Below are positions 1-6,517 of a DNA stretch of 7,389 nt, in pieces (positions within the stretch are counted from its first letter, which is position 1; each line of letters starts with the position of its first letter). The stretch is from CAZGUG01 sp964529035 (GTDB lineage: Bacteria > Bacillota > Clostridia > Ch29). The notes under the pieces are model-generated. The model was not told where the DNA came from. It ran no database searches and saw only the letters and a program-made list of their open reading frames with translations. The translations under genes were made by a program, and so were the position numbers. Location: positions 1-7,389 of the forward strand of contig CAZGUG010000073.1 in the NCBI GenBank assembly GCA_964529035.1, written 5' to 3'.

Positions 1-44
1 TTACTACAGTTGTATGCAAGTTTAAAAAAGATAATCCTGTGGAT

Positions 45-218
45 TTAGTAGTCACAAATCTTGCCTGCAGTCTTCAGCAGCTTAAGCACTCCCCACCGAA
101 AAGCATGTTCAAGCCCTTTAGGGTCAGGCTCCGGTCCAATCATATAGTTTCCGTCACTGTCAGAACAATCACCTGTGGAAAGGATATGTAAATTTTGTAA
201 ACATACCCCTTGTCTTTT
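45..218 (-). other. Coding-like stretch in frame with, and directly after, the dcd stop codon
   Basis: After the dcd TGA (219-221) the same minus-strand frame stays open for 57 codons to a TAA at 45-47. The first ATG is at 141-143 and would give 32 residues beginning MIGPEPDPKGLEH and ending GKICDY. There is no ATG, GTG or TTG earlier in the frame. Only a weak GGA lies ahead of the ATG, so translation initiation is poorly supported. The residue mix (GPEPDPKGLEHAFRWG) looks more protein-like than random, but I recognise no family. It could be a tiny gene, a decayed gene remnant, or chance. The rest of 1-218 shows no gene, RNA or clear terminator. Confidence 0.25.
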
Positions 219-752
219 TCAGGCCTCTTTGTCAAGATAAACCCTGCTGCCCACTGCTCCTTTCTGGTACTGGTACTTGCCGGAATAGGGCCTTTCGGCC
301 GCACCATCCATCTGTGCAAGCACAATCTGGCAGATCCTCCGTCCCGCCTCCAGCTTTATCGGCAGACTGTTTGCATTGAAGAGTTCCAGTGTTATCTCTC
401 CCTCAAAACCCGCATCCACCCAGCCGGCGTTTTGTATGAAAAGCCCCATCCTGCCTATTGAACTTCTGCCTTCTACAAAACCCGTTATGCTGTCCGGAAG
501 TTTGATATACTCCATTGTGGTGGCCAGCAGAAAGGTTTGCGGCGGTATTATTATCTCATCCCTTTCCAATTCCATATATTCCAGTTGTTCCTTCATGGTA
601 ATACACTCTGTACAGTTTTCATCCAGCTTCAAAAAAAACCGACCCAGCCTGAGGTCTATGGATGCCGGTTGTACCTGTTCCTGCTTTATTGGCTCCACCT
701 TTAGTGTGCCGGCAACAAGCATTTGCTTTATGGTTTTGTCGGATAGAATCAT
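219..752 (-). CDS. dcd: dCTP deaminase, possibly the bifunctional dUMP-forming type
   Basis: Encodes a 177-residue cytosolic enzyme of the dUTPase/dCTP deaminase fold. It deaminates dCTP to dUTP, feeding dUMP to thymidylate synthesis. Seen: the N-terminal MILSDKTI opening typical of Dcd; VQPASIDLRLG at 27-37; VEGRSSIGRMGL at 93-104, with the nucleotide-binding Arg96-Ser97-Ser98; ITLEL at 120-124, with the expected catalytic Glu123; and a C-terminal YQYQKGAVGSR tail that closes over nucleotide in this family. The segment QNAGWVDAGFEG (107-118) resembles the loop of the bifunctional DCD-DUT enzymes (Methanocaldococcus jannaschii, mycobacteria) rather than the E. coli HRIDPGWSG loop, so release of dUMP directly is plausible. 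The start is firm: AAGGAGGA at 760-767 lies 7 bases ahead of the ATG. The gene follows the PAS-GGDEF-EAL gene by 41 bases with no terminator seen, so the two are probably co-transcribed. Confidence 0.95.
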   Translation of the reverse strand: MILSDKTIKQMLVAGTLKVEPIKQEQVQPASIDLRLGRFFLKLDENCTECITMKEQLEYMELERDEIIIPPQTFLLATTMEYIKLPDSITGFVEGRSSIGRMGLFIQNAGWVDAGFEGEITLELFNANSLPIKLEAGRRICQIVLAQMDGAAERPYSGKYQYQKGAVGSRVYLDKEA

Positions 753-793
753 CCCTGCTTCCTCCTTAATGCTCCTAGGCTGCTTTACAAACC

Positions 794-3214
794 CTAGTCC
801 CCGTTACGGGCCCTGAGCAGTTCTTCGAAACTATACTGACTGAGAGGTCTGCTGAAAATATAGCCCTGGATGTTGTCGCAGCGGAGTTTTCCCAGTACGT
901 CGAGCTGCTCCTGCTCTTCCACCCCTTCGGCTGTTACCTCGATACCCAACTGATGTGCCAGGGATATAATGGACTGTACAATAATCCTGTCAGACTTATT
1001 TAGGGCAAGGTTATTGAACATGGACTGATCTATTTTCAGTATATTAATCTCACTGTCCTTAAAGTAATTGAAACAGGAATAATCGGTGCCGAAATCGTCC
1101 ATCGAAATACATATGCCCAGCTTTTTGAGCTGTCTTATGGTATTTAAGCATGTTTCAATATTGTGTTTCAATGCCCTTTCAGTTATTTCCAGTTCCAGGT
1201 ATTTTGGGTCCAGGCCTATCTCGTCAAGGATTTTTTTAACCGTTTCCGGAAAGTCTATCAGCTGCAGCTGACGGGCCGAAAGATTTACCGAAATTCGAAG
1301 GTGGGAAAGACCTAAATCCTGCCACATTTTATTCTTTATACAGGCAGTCCACAGTACCCATTCTCCTATCGGGATAATCATACCGGTTTCTTCCGCAATG
1401 GGTATAAATTTTGAAGGAGGTATAAGCCCCATTTCAGGATGCTGCCATCTAAGAAGCGCCTCCACTCCGTTTATTTTTCCGGTTCCGACGCTGATTCTCG
1501 GCTGATAATTAATTGAAAGCTGTCCCTTTTCAAAAGCTTTTTTGAACTCGTTCAAAAGATGCAGGCGCTCCTTAACTTCACAGTTAATACTACTGGCATA
1601 TATGTAATAACCATTCCCGCCCATCTCCTTTGCCCGGTACATTGCGGCATCCGCATTTCTCACCAGGGTATCCATATCCTCACCGTCCTTCGGGTAAACG
1701 CTGATACCTATGCTTGTAGATATGTATAACTGATTGCCGTTTACTTCGAAGGGTTTTTGCAGCGAATTAATTATTTTTTTTGATATGGTTATGGTATCCT
1801 CAACCTTTGAAATCTCGGGAAGCAGTACCATGAATTCATCTCCCCCCATTCGGGAGATGGTATCAACCTTTCTCAGGATTCCCTTAAGCCGCGATGCAAT
1901 TTCCCTCAACAGGTCGTCCCCCATACTATGCCCCAGGGTATCGTTTACGCTTTTAAACCGATCAAGGTCAAGAAAGAGTACCGCAAGCATCTGGCTGTTC
2001 CTCTGGGCATGGGCCAGTTCCAGTGTAAATCTTTCCCGGAAAAGAACCCGATTGGGAAGCCCCGTTAATATATCATAATAGGCAAGCTGATTTATCGTTT
2101 CCTCCGCCTTCTTTCGTTCGGTTATGTCCCGTATCACGCTGAGAACCGCACCCTCTCCCTTGTAATTAATCCAGGTTCCTGACATCTCAACGTCCACGAA
2201 TGTTCCATCGTAACGCACAATTTTCTGCTGTCTCAGGGGCAAATCCTTCCTTTTTTCGGACACCATCTTGAGCCTTATTCTTGATATCTCAACATAATCG
2301 GGATGTATTAGGTTAAAGATGTGCCTTCCCAGCAGGTCATCAACCTTTGGAACCCTAAACAGACTGACCGCAGCCGCATTGGCAAGCACAATTTCTCCGT
2401 GAACATGAACCAGTATTGCTTCCGGCAGGTGCTCAATGAGCTTGCGGTAGCGTTCTTCGCTTTCATGCAGGTCCCTTTCGGCCTGTTTACGCTTGCTTAT
2501 GTCGCTGTATATTCCATAAATCCCCACCTGTATTCCGTTAATAAATATGGGATATCCGATTACTGCAACCTCTATCAGCTTTCCATCCTTGCATTTTCTG
2601 ACCGTTTCCCTGGTAACAACCTTGCCGTTAATGGCAGCCTGTGAAATGCCGTCCGCCTCATCCTTAAGGTGAGCCGGTACAATAAGGTCATTTATGAAAC
2701 GATTCTTTACCTCCTCCGCAGTGTATCCGAAAAGCTTTAAAAAACTTGAATTGGCAGAGATAATTCTGTCGCTGTTATCCACCATAATGATGCCATCCGG
2801 CGAGTTCTCAAACAACTGCTGAAAATATGATTTCTGCAGCATGAGTTCCTCTTCCATGCTGTTTCGTTCGGATACGTCCCTTATAATAGTAAGCACAGCT
2901 GCTCTACCCCGGTATCTTACAAGAGATAAGGCAACCTCGCCATAAACAATACTGCCATCAAGTTTAAGCAGTTCCCACTTAGAAAACTGCTGCTTATCTT
3001 TGGTAAGCCCCCTAAGCCCCCTGGCAACCTTATCCCTGCAGTTGGGAGCAATAAAATCCTCTATAGGTCTGCCTATCAATTCCCCGGCATTCTTTGCTCC
3101 GGAAAGGGCCACTCCCGTTTTGTTAACAAAAACAACCTTTCCGTCGCAGTGAATAACAACGGCATCGGGCAGCAGTTCCAAAACCCCTGTTTGAAAACCT
3201 TCTTTATAATCCAT
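794..3214 (-). CDS. PAS-PAS-PAS-GGDEF-EAL cyclic-di-GMP synthase/phosphodiesterase
   Basis: An 806-residue soluble signalling protein with no membrane segment. Three PAS sensor domains lie at about 7-115, 128-243 and 254-367, joined by short coiled linkers (RDVSERNSMEEEL, SDISKRKQAERDL, RDITERKKAEE). A diguanylate cyclase domain follows (about 377-540), with an intact GGDEF at 457-461 and an RxxD inhibitory site (Arg448, Asp451) five residues before it. The EAL phosphodiesterase domain (about 550-800) carries Glu585 of EALLRW, Asn644 in NLSARQL, Glu676 in EITE, Asp706-Asp707, Lys727, Glu763 and Gln783, the usual metal and substrate ligands. Both catalytic centres therefore look usable, so the protein may make and degrade c-di-GMP, with net direction set by the PAS ligands. 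In the loop-6 motif the usual DDFGTGYS reads DDFGTDYS, an unusual substitution. The start has AAGGGG abutting the ATG. A run of eight G lies just upstream. It probably heads an operon with dcd. Confidence 0.94.
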   Translation of the reverse strand: MDYKEGFQTGVLELLPDAVVIHCDGKVVFVNKTGVALSGAKNAGELIGRPIEDFIAPNCRDKVARGLRGLTKDKQQFSKWELLKLDGSIVYGEVALSLVRYRGRAAVLTIIRDVSERNSMEEELMLQKSYFQQLFENSPDGIIMVDNSDRIISANSSFLKLFGYTAEEVKNRFINDLIVPAHLKDEADGISQAAINGKVVTRETVRKCKDGKLIEVAVIGYPIFINGIQVGIYGIYSDISKRKQAERDLHESEERYRKLIEHLPEAILVHVHGEIVLANAAAVSLFRVPKVDDLLGRHIFNLIHPDYVEISRIRLKMVSEKRKDLPLRQQKIVRYDGTFVDVEMSGTWINYKGEGAVLSVIRDITERKKAEETINQLAYYDILTGLPNRVLFRERFTLELAHAQRNSQMLAVLFLDLDRFKSVNDTLGHSMGDDLLREIASRLKGILRKVDTISRMGGDEFMVLLPEISKVEDTITISKKIINSLQKPFEVNGNQLYISTSIGISVYPKDGEDMDTLVRNADAAMYRAKEMGGNGYYIYASSINCEVKERLHLLNEFKKAFEKGQLSINYQPRISVGTGKINGVEALLRWQHPEMGLIPPSKFIPIAEETGMIIPIGEWVLWTACIKNKMWQDLGLSHLRISVNLSARQLQLIDFPETVKKILDEIGLDPKYLELEITERALKHNIETCLNTIRQLKKLGICISMDDFGTDYSCFNYFKDSEINILKIDQSMFNNLALNKSDRIIVQSIISLAHQLGIEVTAEGVEEQEQLDVLGKLRCDNIQGYIFSRPLSQYSFEELLRARNGD

Positions 3215-3220
3215 CCCCTT

Positions 3221-3228
3221 CCCCCCCC
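3221..3228 (-). repeat. Eight-G homopolymer just upstream of the GGDEF-EAL start codon
   Basis: On the coding strand this is a run of eight G, followed by AA, GGGG and the ATG at 3214. It forms part of the purine-rich ribosome-binding region. Homopolymers of this length can change length by slippage. If one G were gained, an upstream ATG at 3265-3267 would come into frame with the 806-residue protein, adding about 18 residues (MKINAFTRVYTFF plus glycines). Whether the tract actually varies cannot be seen from one sequence. Confidence 0.6.
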
Positions 3229-3289
3229 GAAGAAAGTATAGACGCGTGTAAAAGCATTTATTTTCATGATGACATTTAGTTTAATCTAA

Positions 3290-3318
3290 TTTAAACATAT
3301 ATAGTTTTGTTTCGACAA
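3290..3318 (-). promoter_or_regulatory. Weak candidate promoter for the GGDEF-EAL/dcd transcript
   Basis: TTGTCG (3313-3318, minus) and TTTAAA (3290-3295, minus) are separated by 17 bases and each matches four of six consensus positions. The region is very AT-rich, so such matches arise easily. No better -35/-10 pair was found upstream of the gene. The leader would be about 70 bases. The stretch 3319-3373 shows nothing else I can name. Confidence 0.28.
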
Positions 3319-3373
3319 ATTAAATCCAATTCCTTCTAGATAATTTAAAATAAGTATCGTAAATGTTGATTTA

Positions 3374-3400
3374 TCTAAATACAAATCATTTGCATTTAGA
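3374..3400. promoter_or_regulatory. Fur-family (probable Zur) operator of the znu operon
   Basis: A 27-base inverted repeat centred on C3387. The left arm TCTAAATACAAAT pairs with the right arm ATTTGCATTTAGA at 12 of 13 positions, with a single central base. An AT-rich, odd-centred palindrome of this size is the standard form of Fur/Zur/PerR boxes. It covers the -35 hexamer of the znu promoter (3390-3395), so a bound repressor would block RNA polymerase. A Fur-family gene lies at the far end of the same operon, which makes zinc-dependent Zur binding the natural reading. The palindrome is seen directly. The identity of the bound protein is inferred. Confidence 0.78.
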
Positions 3401-3418
3401 GCGAATAAATGCTACAAT
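3390..3418 (+). promoter_or_regulatory. Sigma-A-type promoter of znuA-znuC-znuB
   Basis: The -35 box TTGCAT (3390-3395, 4/6 consensus) and the -10 box TACAAT (3413-3418, 5/6 consensus) are spaced by exactly 17 bases. Transcription would start near 3425, giving a leader of about 57 bases before the TTG start. The -35 box sits in the right arm of the 13-1-13 operator. Confidence 0.75.
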
Positions 3419-3424
3419 TTTGCT

Positions 3425-3461
3425 GGATAATACTTACTGTCAGATAAATGGGTTATTATCC
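3425..3461 (+). promoter_or_regulatory. Stem-loop at the predicted 5' end of the znu mRNA
   Basis: GGATAATA (3425-3432) is exactly complementary to TATTATCC (3454-3461), enclosing a 21-base loop. The left arm begins at the expected first transcribed base. The right arm ends 7 bases before the ribosome site GGAGGA (3469-3474). A 5'-terminal stem of this kind can protect mRNA from decay. At eight mostly A-U pairs it is weak, and I recognise no riboswitch class. Confidence 0.4.
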
Positions 3462-3481
3462 GTGAATTGGAGGAATTGATA

Positions 3482-4414
3482 TTGAGGTATAAAATGCCCG
3501 CCGTACTGATACTGACAGTATCCGTTATTATGGCCGGATGCACAGGCACCGTCAATAAACAAAGCCGAATTGCCGACGGTCAGAACAAACCGGTTGTGTA
3601 TGCAAGCATTTATCCCATGTATGACTTTGCAAAAAACATAGGACGTGAGATGATTGAACTAAGACAGGTTGTACCTACAGGGGCGCAGCCCCACGACTGG
3701 GAACCCACAGCCAGGCTAATGGCTGATATGCAGGAAGCCGACGTGTTCATATACAACGGTGTGGATATGGAGCCCTGGGTGGACAATATGCTCTCTTCCG
3801 TCGCCAACGACAGCCTGGTGGTTGTTGAAGCTTCGGGGAACATACCTCTTTTAAAGCTTGAGGGGCACGGCAACCGGCATTCACAATCAGGATACGATCC
3901 CCATGTTTGGCTGGACCCGATAAGGGCGGAACTGCAGGCGAGGAATATTATGGATGCCCTTACCCGGGCAGATCCCGAAAACAAAATCTATTATGAAGAT
4001 AATTTCCGGGAGTTTTCAGACAGACTAAAGGTGCTGGATACAAACTACCGGAGGGCTTTAAACCGGGTAAATACAAAGGATATTGTAGTTACCCATGCCG
4101 CCTTCGGATATCTTGCCGACAGATACGGTCTCAACCAAATACCGGTAAGCGGACTTAACCCCCAGGAAGAGCCGAGCGCAGCGGAACTGGTACGGCTGGC
4201 ACAGCTATTAAGAACGAGGGAAATCGAATATGTATTCTTTGAAACCCTTGCCAATCCTAAGCTGGCCGAAGTGCTGGCAAGTGAAGTGGGAGCCCATATT
4301 AAAATTTTAAACCCCCTGGGCGGCCTCACTCAGCAGGAACTGGACGAAGGATGGGACTATTTGAGCATAATGGAAAAAAATTTGGAGACGCTGATAAAAA
4401 CACTGGGAGAGTAA
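3482..4414 (+). CDS. znuA: Zinc ABC transporter, substrate-binding lipoprotein
   Basis: A metal-binding protein of the ZnuA/TroA cluster A-I family (SBP_bac_9), tethered outside the membrane to deliver Zn2+ to ZnuB. I place the start at TTG 3482, 7 bases after GGAGGA (3469-3474). The longer reading from TTG 3467 would contain that ribosome site. This gives 310 residues starting MRYKMPAVLILTVS, a signal peptide ending in the lipobox MAGC with Cys20 as lipidated residue. Metal ligands expected for the family are His71 (QPHDWEP), His141 (DPHVWLDP) and His205 (VTHAAFGYLADRYGL). A third ligand of His rather than Glu favours zinc over manganese. The usual histidine-rich loop is reduced to HGNRH (about 129-133). 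The C-terminus has the typical LNPLGGLT motif. znuC starts 1 base after the stop, so translation is probably coupled. Confidence 0.92.
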   Translation: MRYKMPAVLILTVSVIMAGCTGTVNKQSRIADGQNKPVVYASIYPMYDFAKNIGREMIELRQVVPTGAQPHDWEPTARLMADMQEADVFIYNGVDMEPWVDNMLSSVANDSLVVVEASGNIPLLKLEGHGNRHSQSGYDPHVWLDPIRAELQARNIMDALTRADPENKIYYEDNFREFSDRLKVLDTNYRRALNRVNTKDIVVTHAAFGYLADRYGLNQIPVSGLNPQEEPSAAELVRLAQLLRTREIEYVFFETLANPKLAEVLASEVGAHIKILNPLGGLTQQELDEGWDYLSIMEKNLETLIKTLGE

Positions 4415-4415
4415 T

Positions 4416-5165
4416 ATGGTTGAACTGGTGGAAGTTAAAAACGTATCCTTCGGTTATGACGGAAACTTGGTGCTTGACAATATAAACCTGATAGTCTATG
4501 AAGGCGATTACATAGGTGTAGTCGGCCCTAACGGGTCCGGTAAAAGCACCCTTATTAAAATAATGCTTAATATTTTAAAACCGTCCAAAGGAAGCGTAAA
4601 ACTGCTGGGACGGGACATAAACCGGTTCAATGAATGGGAGCAAATAGGATATGTGAGGCAGAAAGCCACCTCCTTCAATACAGGATTTCCCGCCACCGTG
4701 GAAGAGATTGTCTCCGCCAACCTTTACCCCCGAATAGGTCTTTTCAAACCAATCAGGGCAGAACACAGAGAACAGGTATATAAGGCCCTTGGAATCGTAA
4801 AAATGGACAGCTACGGCAGGAGGCTGATAGGCAACCTGTCGGGCGGACAGCAGCAGAGGGTATTCATCGCAAGGGCCCTGGTTAATTCGCCGAGGATATT
4901 ATTCCTTGACGAACCCACTGTAGGTATAGACCTTAACTCCCAGCGGGAATTTTACCATCTGATGGAAAGGCTGAACACCGAATTCAGCATAACCATTGTA
5001 ATGGTGTCCCACGACATTGGCGTTATCACCGAAAAGGTCAACAGGATAGCATGTATGGGAGACAAAAAGCTTATATGTCATAAAAGCGATTCCCGTCCTC
5101 AAATTTCGGACCTTTTGAAAAAAGTATACGGCGACAAGATGAACCTGTTAATTCATCATCATTAG
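4416..5165 (+). CDS. znuC: Zinc ABC transporter, ATP-binding protein
   Basis: The 249-residue ATPase of the zinc importer, acting as a dimer on the inner face of the membrane beneath ZnuB. All ABC motifs are present: Walker A GPNGSGKST (37-45), Q-loop Gln82, signature LSGGQQQR (141-148), Walker B ILFLDEP with Asp165-Glu166, and the H-switch His199 in VSHD. Length is normal for ZnuC/MntB-type ATPases. The protein ends in three histidines (247-249), which could bind metal but may be incidental. Its ribosome site GGGAGAG lies within the end of znuA, and the start codon is 1 base past the znuA stop, so the genes form one operon. Zinc rather than manganese specificity rests on ZnuA and the regulator next door, not on this subunit. 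Confidence 0.94.
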   Translation: MVELVEVKNVSFGYDGNLVLDNINLIVYEGDYIGVVGPNGSGKSTLIKIMLNILKPSKGSVKLLGRDINRFNEWEQIGYVRQKATSFNTGFPATVEEIVSANLYPRIGLFKPIRAEHREQVYKALGIVKMDSYGRRLIGNLSGGQQQRVFIARALVNSPRILFLDEPTVGIDLNSQREFYHLMERLNTEFSITIVMVSHDIGVITEKVNRIACMGDKKLICHKSDSRPQISDLLKKVYGDKMNLLIHHH

Positions 5166-5181
5166 ATAAGGAGTATCGGAA

Positions 5182-6009
5182 ATGCTTGAGCTGCTGCAGT
5201 ACTATTTTATGCAGAGGGCCCTGATGGCAGGGGCCATAGTAGGCATATTGTGCCCTTTGATTGGGATTTTTCTGGTATTACGCAGGATGTCCCTTATAGG
5301 AGACAGCCTGTCCCATGTGGCCCTGTCCGGTGTTGCGGCCGGGATTGTTTCGGGTATATATCCCCTTACCACTGCCCTGGCCTTCTCGGTCCTGGCGGCA
5401 TTGGGCATTGAAGCGCTGCGCAAAAGATATACGGAATATGCGGAACTGGCGCTGGCCATCATCCTGTCGGCAGGTATAGGAATTGCGGTAGTACTTATAA
5501 GCTGGGCCAAGTCAATCAATATCGATTTGTTTGGCTATCTTTTCGGCAATATCCTTACCGTGAGGCCAACCGACATGTGGCTGATTTCGGTGCTGGGCAT
5601 TTTTATAATAGGGTTTGTCAGGCTTTTGTACAAGGAGCTGTTCTTTATCGCCTTTGACGAGGAAGGGGCGGGAATTGCGGGAATCCCGGTCAGGGGTATA
5701 AATCTTTTCTTTATCGTTTTCATAGCAATGACCATAACATTGTCCATGAGAATTGTGGGTGCTCTTTTGGTATCATCCCTCATGGTTATTCCGGTGGCTG
5801 CCAGCCTGCAGATCGCAAAAAGCTTTAAGCAGGCGGTTGTTTTGTCGGTTATCTTTGCGGAAATTTCGGTCATCCTGGGGATAATCGTTTCCTATTACCT
5901 GGAACTGGCTTCAGGCGGTACCATCGTTCTGCTGTCGGTACTTCTGCTTTTGTCGGTTATAACTATAAAAAACATCCTTCACTGGTTTTTGCTGCAGTCG
6001 CGACAGTAA
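5182..6009 (+). CDS. znuB: Zinc ABC transporter, membrane permease
   Basis: A 275-residue very hydrophobic protein of the ABC-3 family that forms the metal channel as a homodimer. I count eight or nine likely membrane spans, at roughly 11-33, 44-60, 62-80, 88-108, 131-150, 173-190, 191-210, 217-240 and 245-265. The conserved early motif RRMSLIGDSLSHVALSGVAAG (35-55) and the cytoplasmic FDEEGAGIAGIP segment (158-169) that should contact ZnuC are both present. AAGGAG (5168-5173) lies 8 bases before the ATG, and 16 bases separate it from znuC. The last 31 bases overlap the end of the convergent Fur-family gene. No intrinsic terminator is seen after the stop, so znu transcripts may run on as antisense to that gene. 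Confidence 0.94.
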   Translation: MLELLQYYFMQRALMAGAIVGILCPLIGIFLVLRRMSLIGDSLSHVALSGVAAGIVSGIYPLTTALAFSVLAALGIEALRKRYTEYAELALAIILSAGIGIAVVLISWAKSINIDLFGYLFGNILTVRPTDMWLISVLGIFIIGFVRLLYKELFFIAFDEEGAGIAGIPVRGINLFFIVFIAMTITLSMRIVGALLVSSLMVIPVAASLQIAKSFKQAVVLSVIFAEISVILGIIVSYYLELASGGTIVLLSVLLLLSVITIKNILHWFLLQSRQ

Positions 6010-6407
6010 CCATAAAGTTCAAATTTATGACCGGTAAGGGTAAAATCCTTGTCCTCGACGGCTTTTATTAACTGTTCAAGGGGACACATGTCTATTATTT
6101 CGGTCCTGCCGCATTTTTTGCATATTATATGATGATGATGCGGGCGGTGGAAAATAAGCTCATATACGGCGGTACCGCTTTCAATGCTTGTTTTATGGAT
6201 AATCCCGAGGTTTTCGAGAATATCGAGATTGCGATACACGGTTGAGAAATTTGTCCCGTAATGTCTCGCCCGGGTTTTTTCATAAATTTCCCCGGCATCA
6301 ACAAACCTGCCCCGGTGCTCAAGCAGAACCTCAAGTATTGCCCTGCGCTGCGGGGTCAGCTTGTAACCGCCGTCCCTAAGTTTTCCTTCTATATGTTTCC
6401 TGTCCAT
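5979..6407 (-). CDS. zur: Fur-family metalloregulator, probably Zur (zinc uptake repressor)
   Basis: A 142-residue repressor of the Fur/Zur/PerR family. It has an N-terminal winged helix (TPQRRAILEVL, then recognition helix NFSTVYRNLDILENLGII at 53-70) and a C-terminal dimerisation and metal domain. A structural zinc site is clear from Cys96-x-x-Cys99 and Cys135-x-x-Cys138. Regulatory metal ligands are likely among His87, the run His90-His93, Glu111 and His127. PerR is unlikely because the position of its His37 ligand is Asp here. Fur and Zur cannot be separated by motif alone. Zur is preferred because the gene faces a zinc-uptake operon that carries a Fur-type operator. AGAGGTG (6412-6418) precedes the ATG by 4 bases. 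Its 3' end overlaps znuB by 31 bases. Confidence 0.88.
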   Translation of the reverse strand: MDRKHIEGKLRDGGYKLTPQRRAILEVLLEHRGRFVDAGEIYEKTRARHYGTNFSTVYRNLDILENLGIIHKTSIESGTAVYELIFHRPHHHHIICKKCGRTEIIDMCPLEQLIKAVEDKDFTLTGHKFELYGYCRDCSKNQ

Positions 6408-6418
6408 GATACACCTCT

Positions 6419-6441
6419 GAAATCATTCTATTACAGATTTC
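6419..6441. promoter_or_regulatory. Inverted repeat over the zur -10 box, possible autoregulatory site
   Basis: GAAATC and GATTTC form exact 6-base arms around an 11-base spacer that contains the predicted -10 hexamer of zur. Its placement would suit autorepression. It matches the 27-base znu operator poorly, so it may be unrelated or chance. Confidence 0.25.
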
Positions 6442-6453
6442 CCGTATATTCAA
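6425..6453 (-). promoter_or_regulatory. Promoter of the zur gene
   Basis: Reading the minus strand, TTGAAT (6448-6453, 4/6 consensus) and TAGAAT (6425-6430, 5/6 consensus) are spaced by 17 bases. The start of transcription would fall near 6418, at the edge of the AGAGGTG ribosome site, giving a leader of roughly 11 bases. Confidence 0.55.
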
Positions 6454-6484
6454 CAACTGCGAAATCCTTTCATCCTTATAGCAA

Positions 6485-6513
6485 ATCCCCGGAACCGTAA
6501 AGGCTCCGGGGAT
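6485..6513 (-). terminator. Strong hairpin after the tRNA-Leu remnant (tRNA terminator)
   Basis: Twelve-base arms plus one flanking A-T pair enclose a 5-base loop. Read as minus-strand RNA, every position pairs, with one G-U. Read as plus-strand RNA, the same position is an A-C mismatch. This indicates that the minus strand is the functional one, matching the tRNA direction. The U-tract after the stem is short (UUU), so termination may be incomplete. The stem lies 4 bases past the CCA end of the tRNA remnant. Confidence 0.6.
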
Positions 6514-6517
6514 AAGC

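Noticed and set aside
376..816. Plus-strand open frame of 146 codons opposite dcd
   Set aside because: It lies antisense to a well-supported dcd with a strong ribosome site, has no family resemblance, and is explained as a shadow frame.
3467..3481. Longer znuA reading from TTG 3467
   Set aside because: The GGAGGA ribosome site falls inside it and two acidic residues would precede the signal peptide. TTG 3482 has correct spacing and a normal basic N-terminus.
5154..5162. Terminal HHH of ZnuC as a functional metal sensor
   Set aside because: Three histidines at a C-terminus may bind metal weakly, but nothing in the sequence shows a role beyond chance or minor metal affinity.
6011..6029. CATAAA/TTTATG inverted repeat right after the znuB stop as a terminator
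   Set aside because: The stem is six weak A-T-rich pairs with no U-tract on either strand, and it codes for conserved residues near the Fur-family C-terminus.
5979..6407. Assignment of the regulator as PerR
   Set aside because: The position of the PerR His37 ligand is Asp here and the Asp85-type ligand is not evident, while the gene context is zinc uptake.
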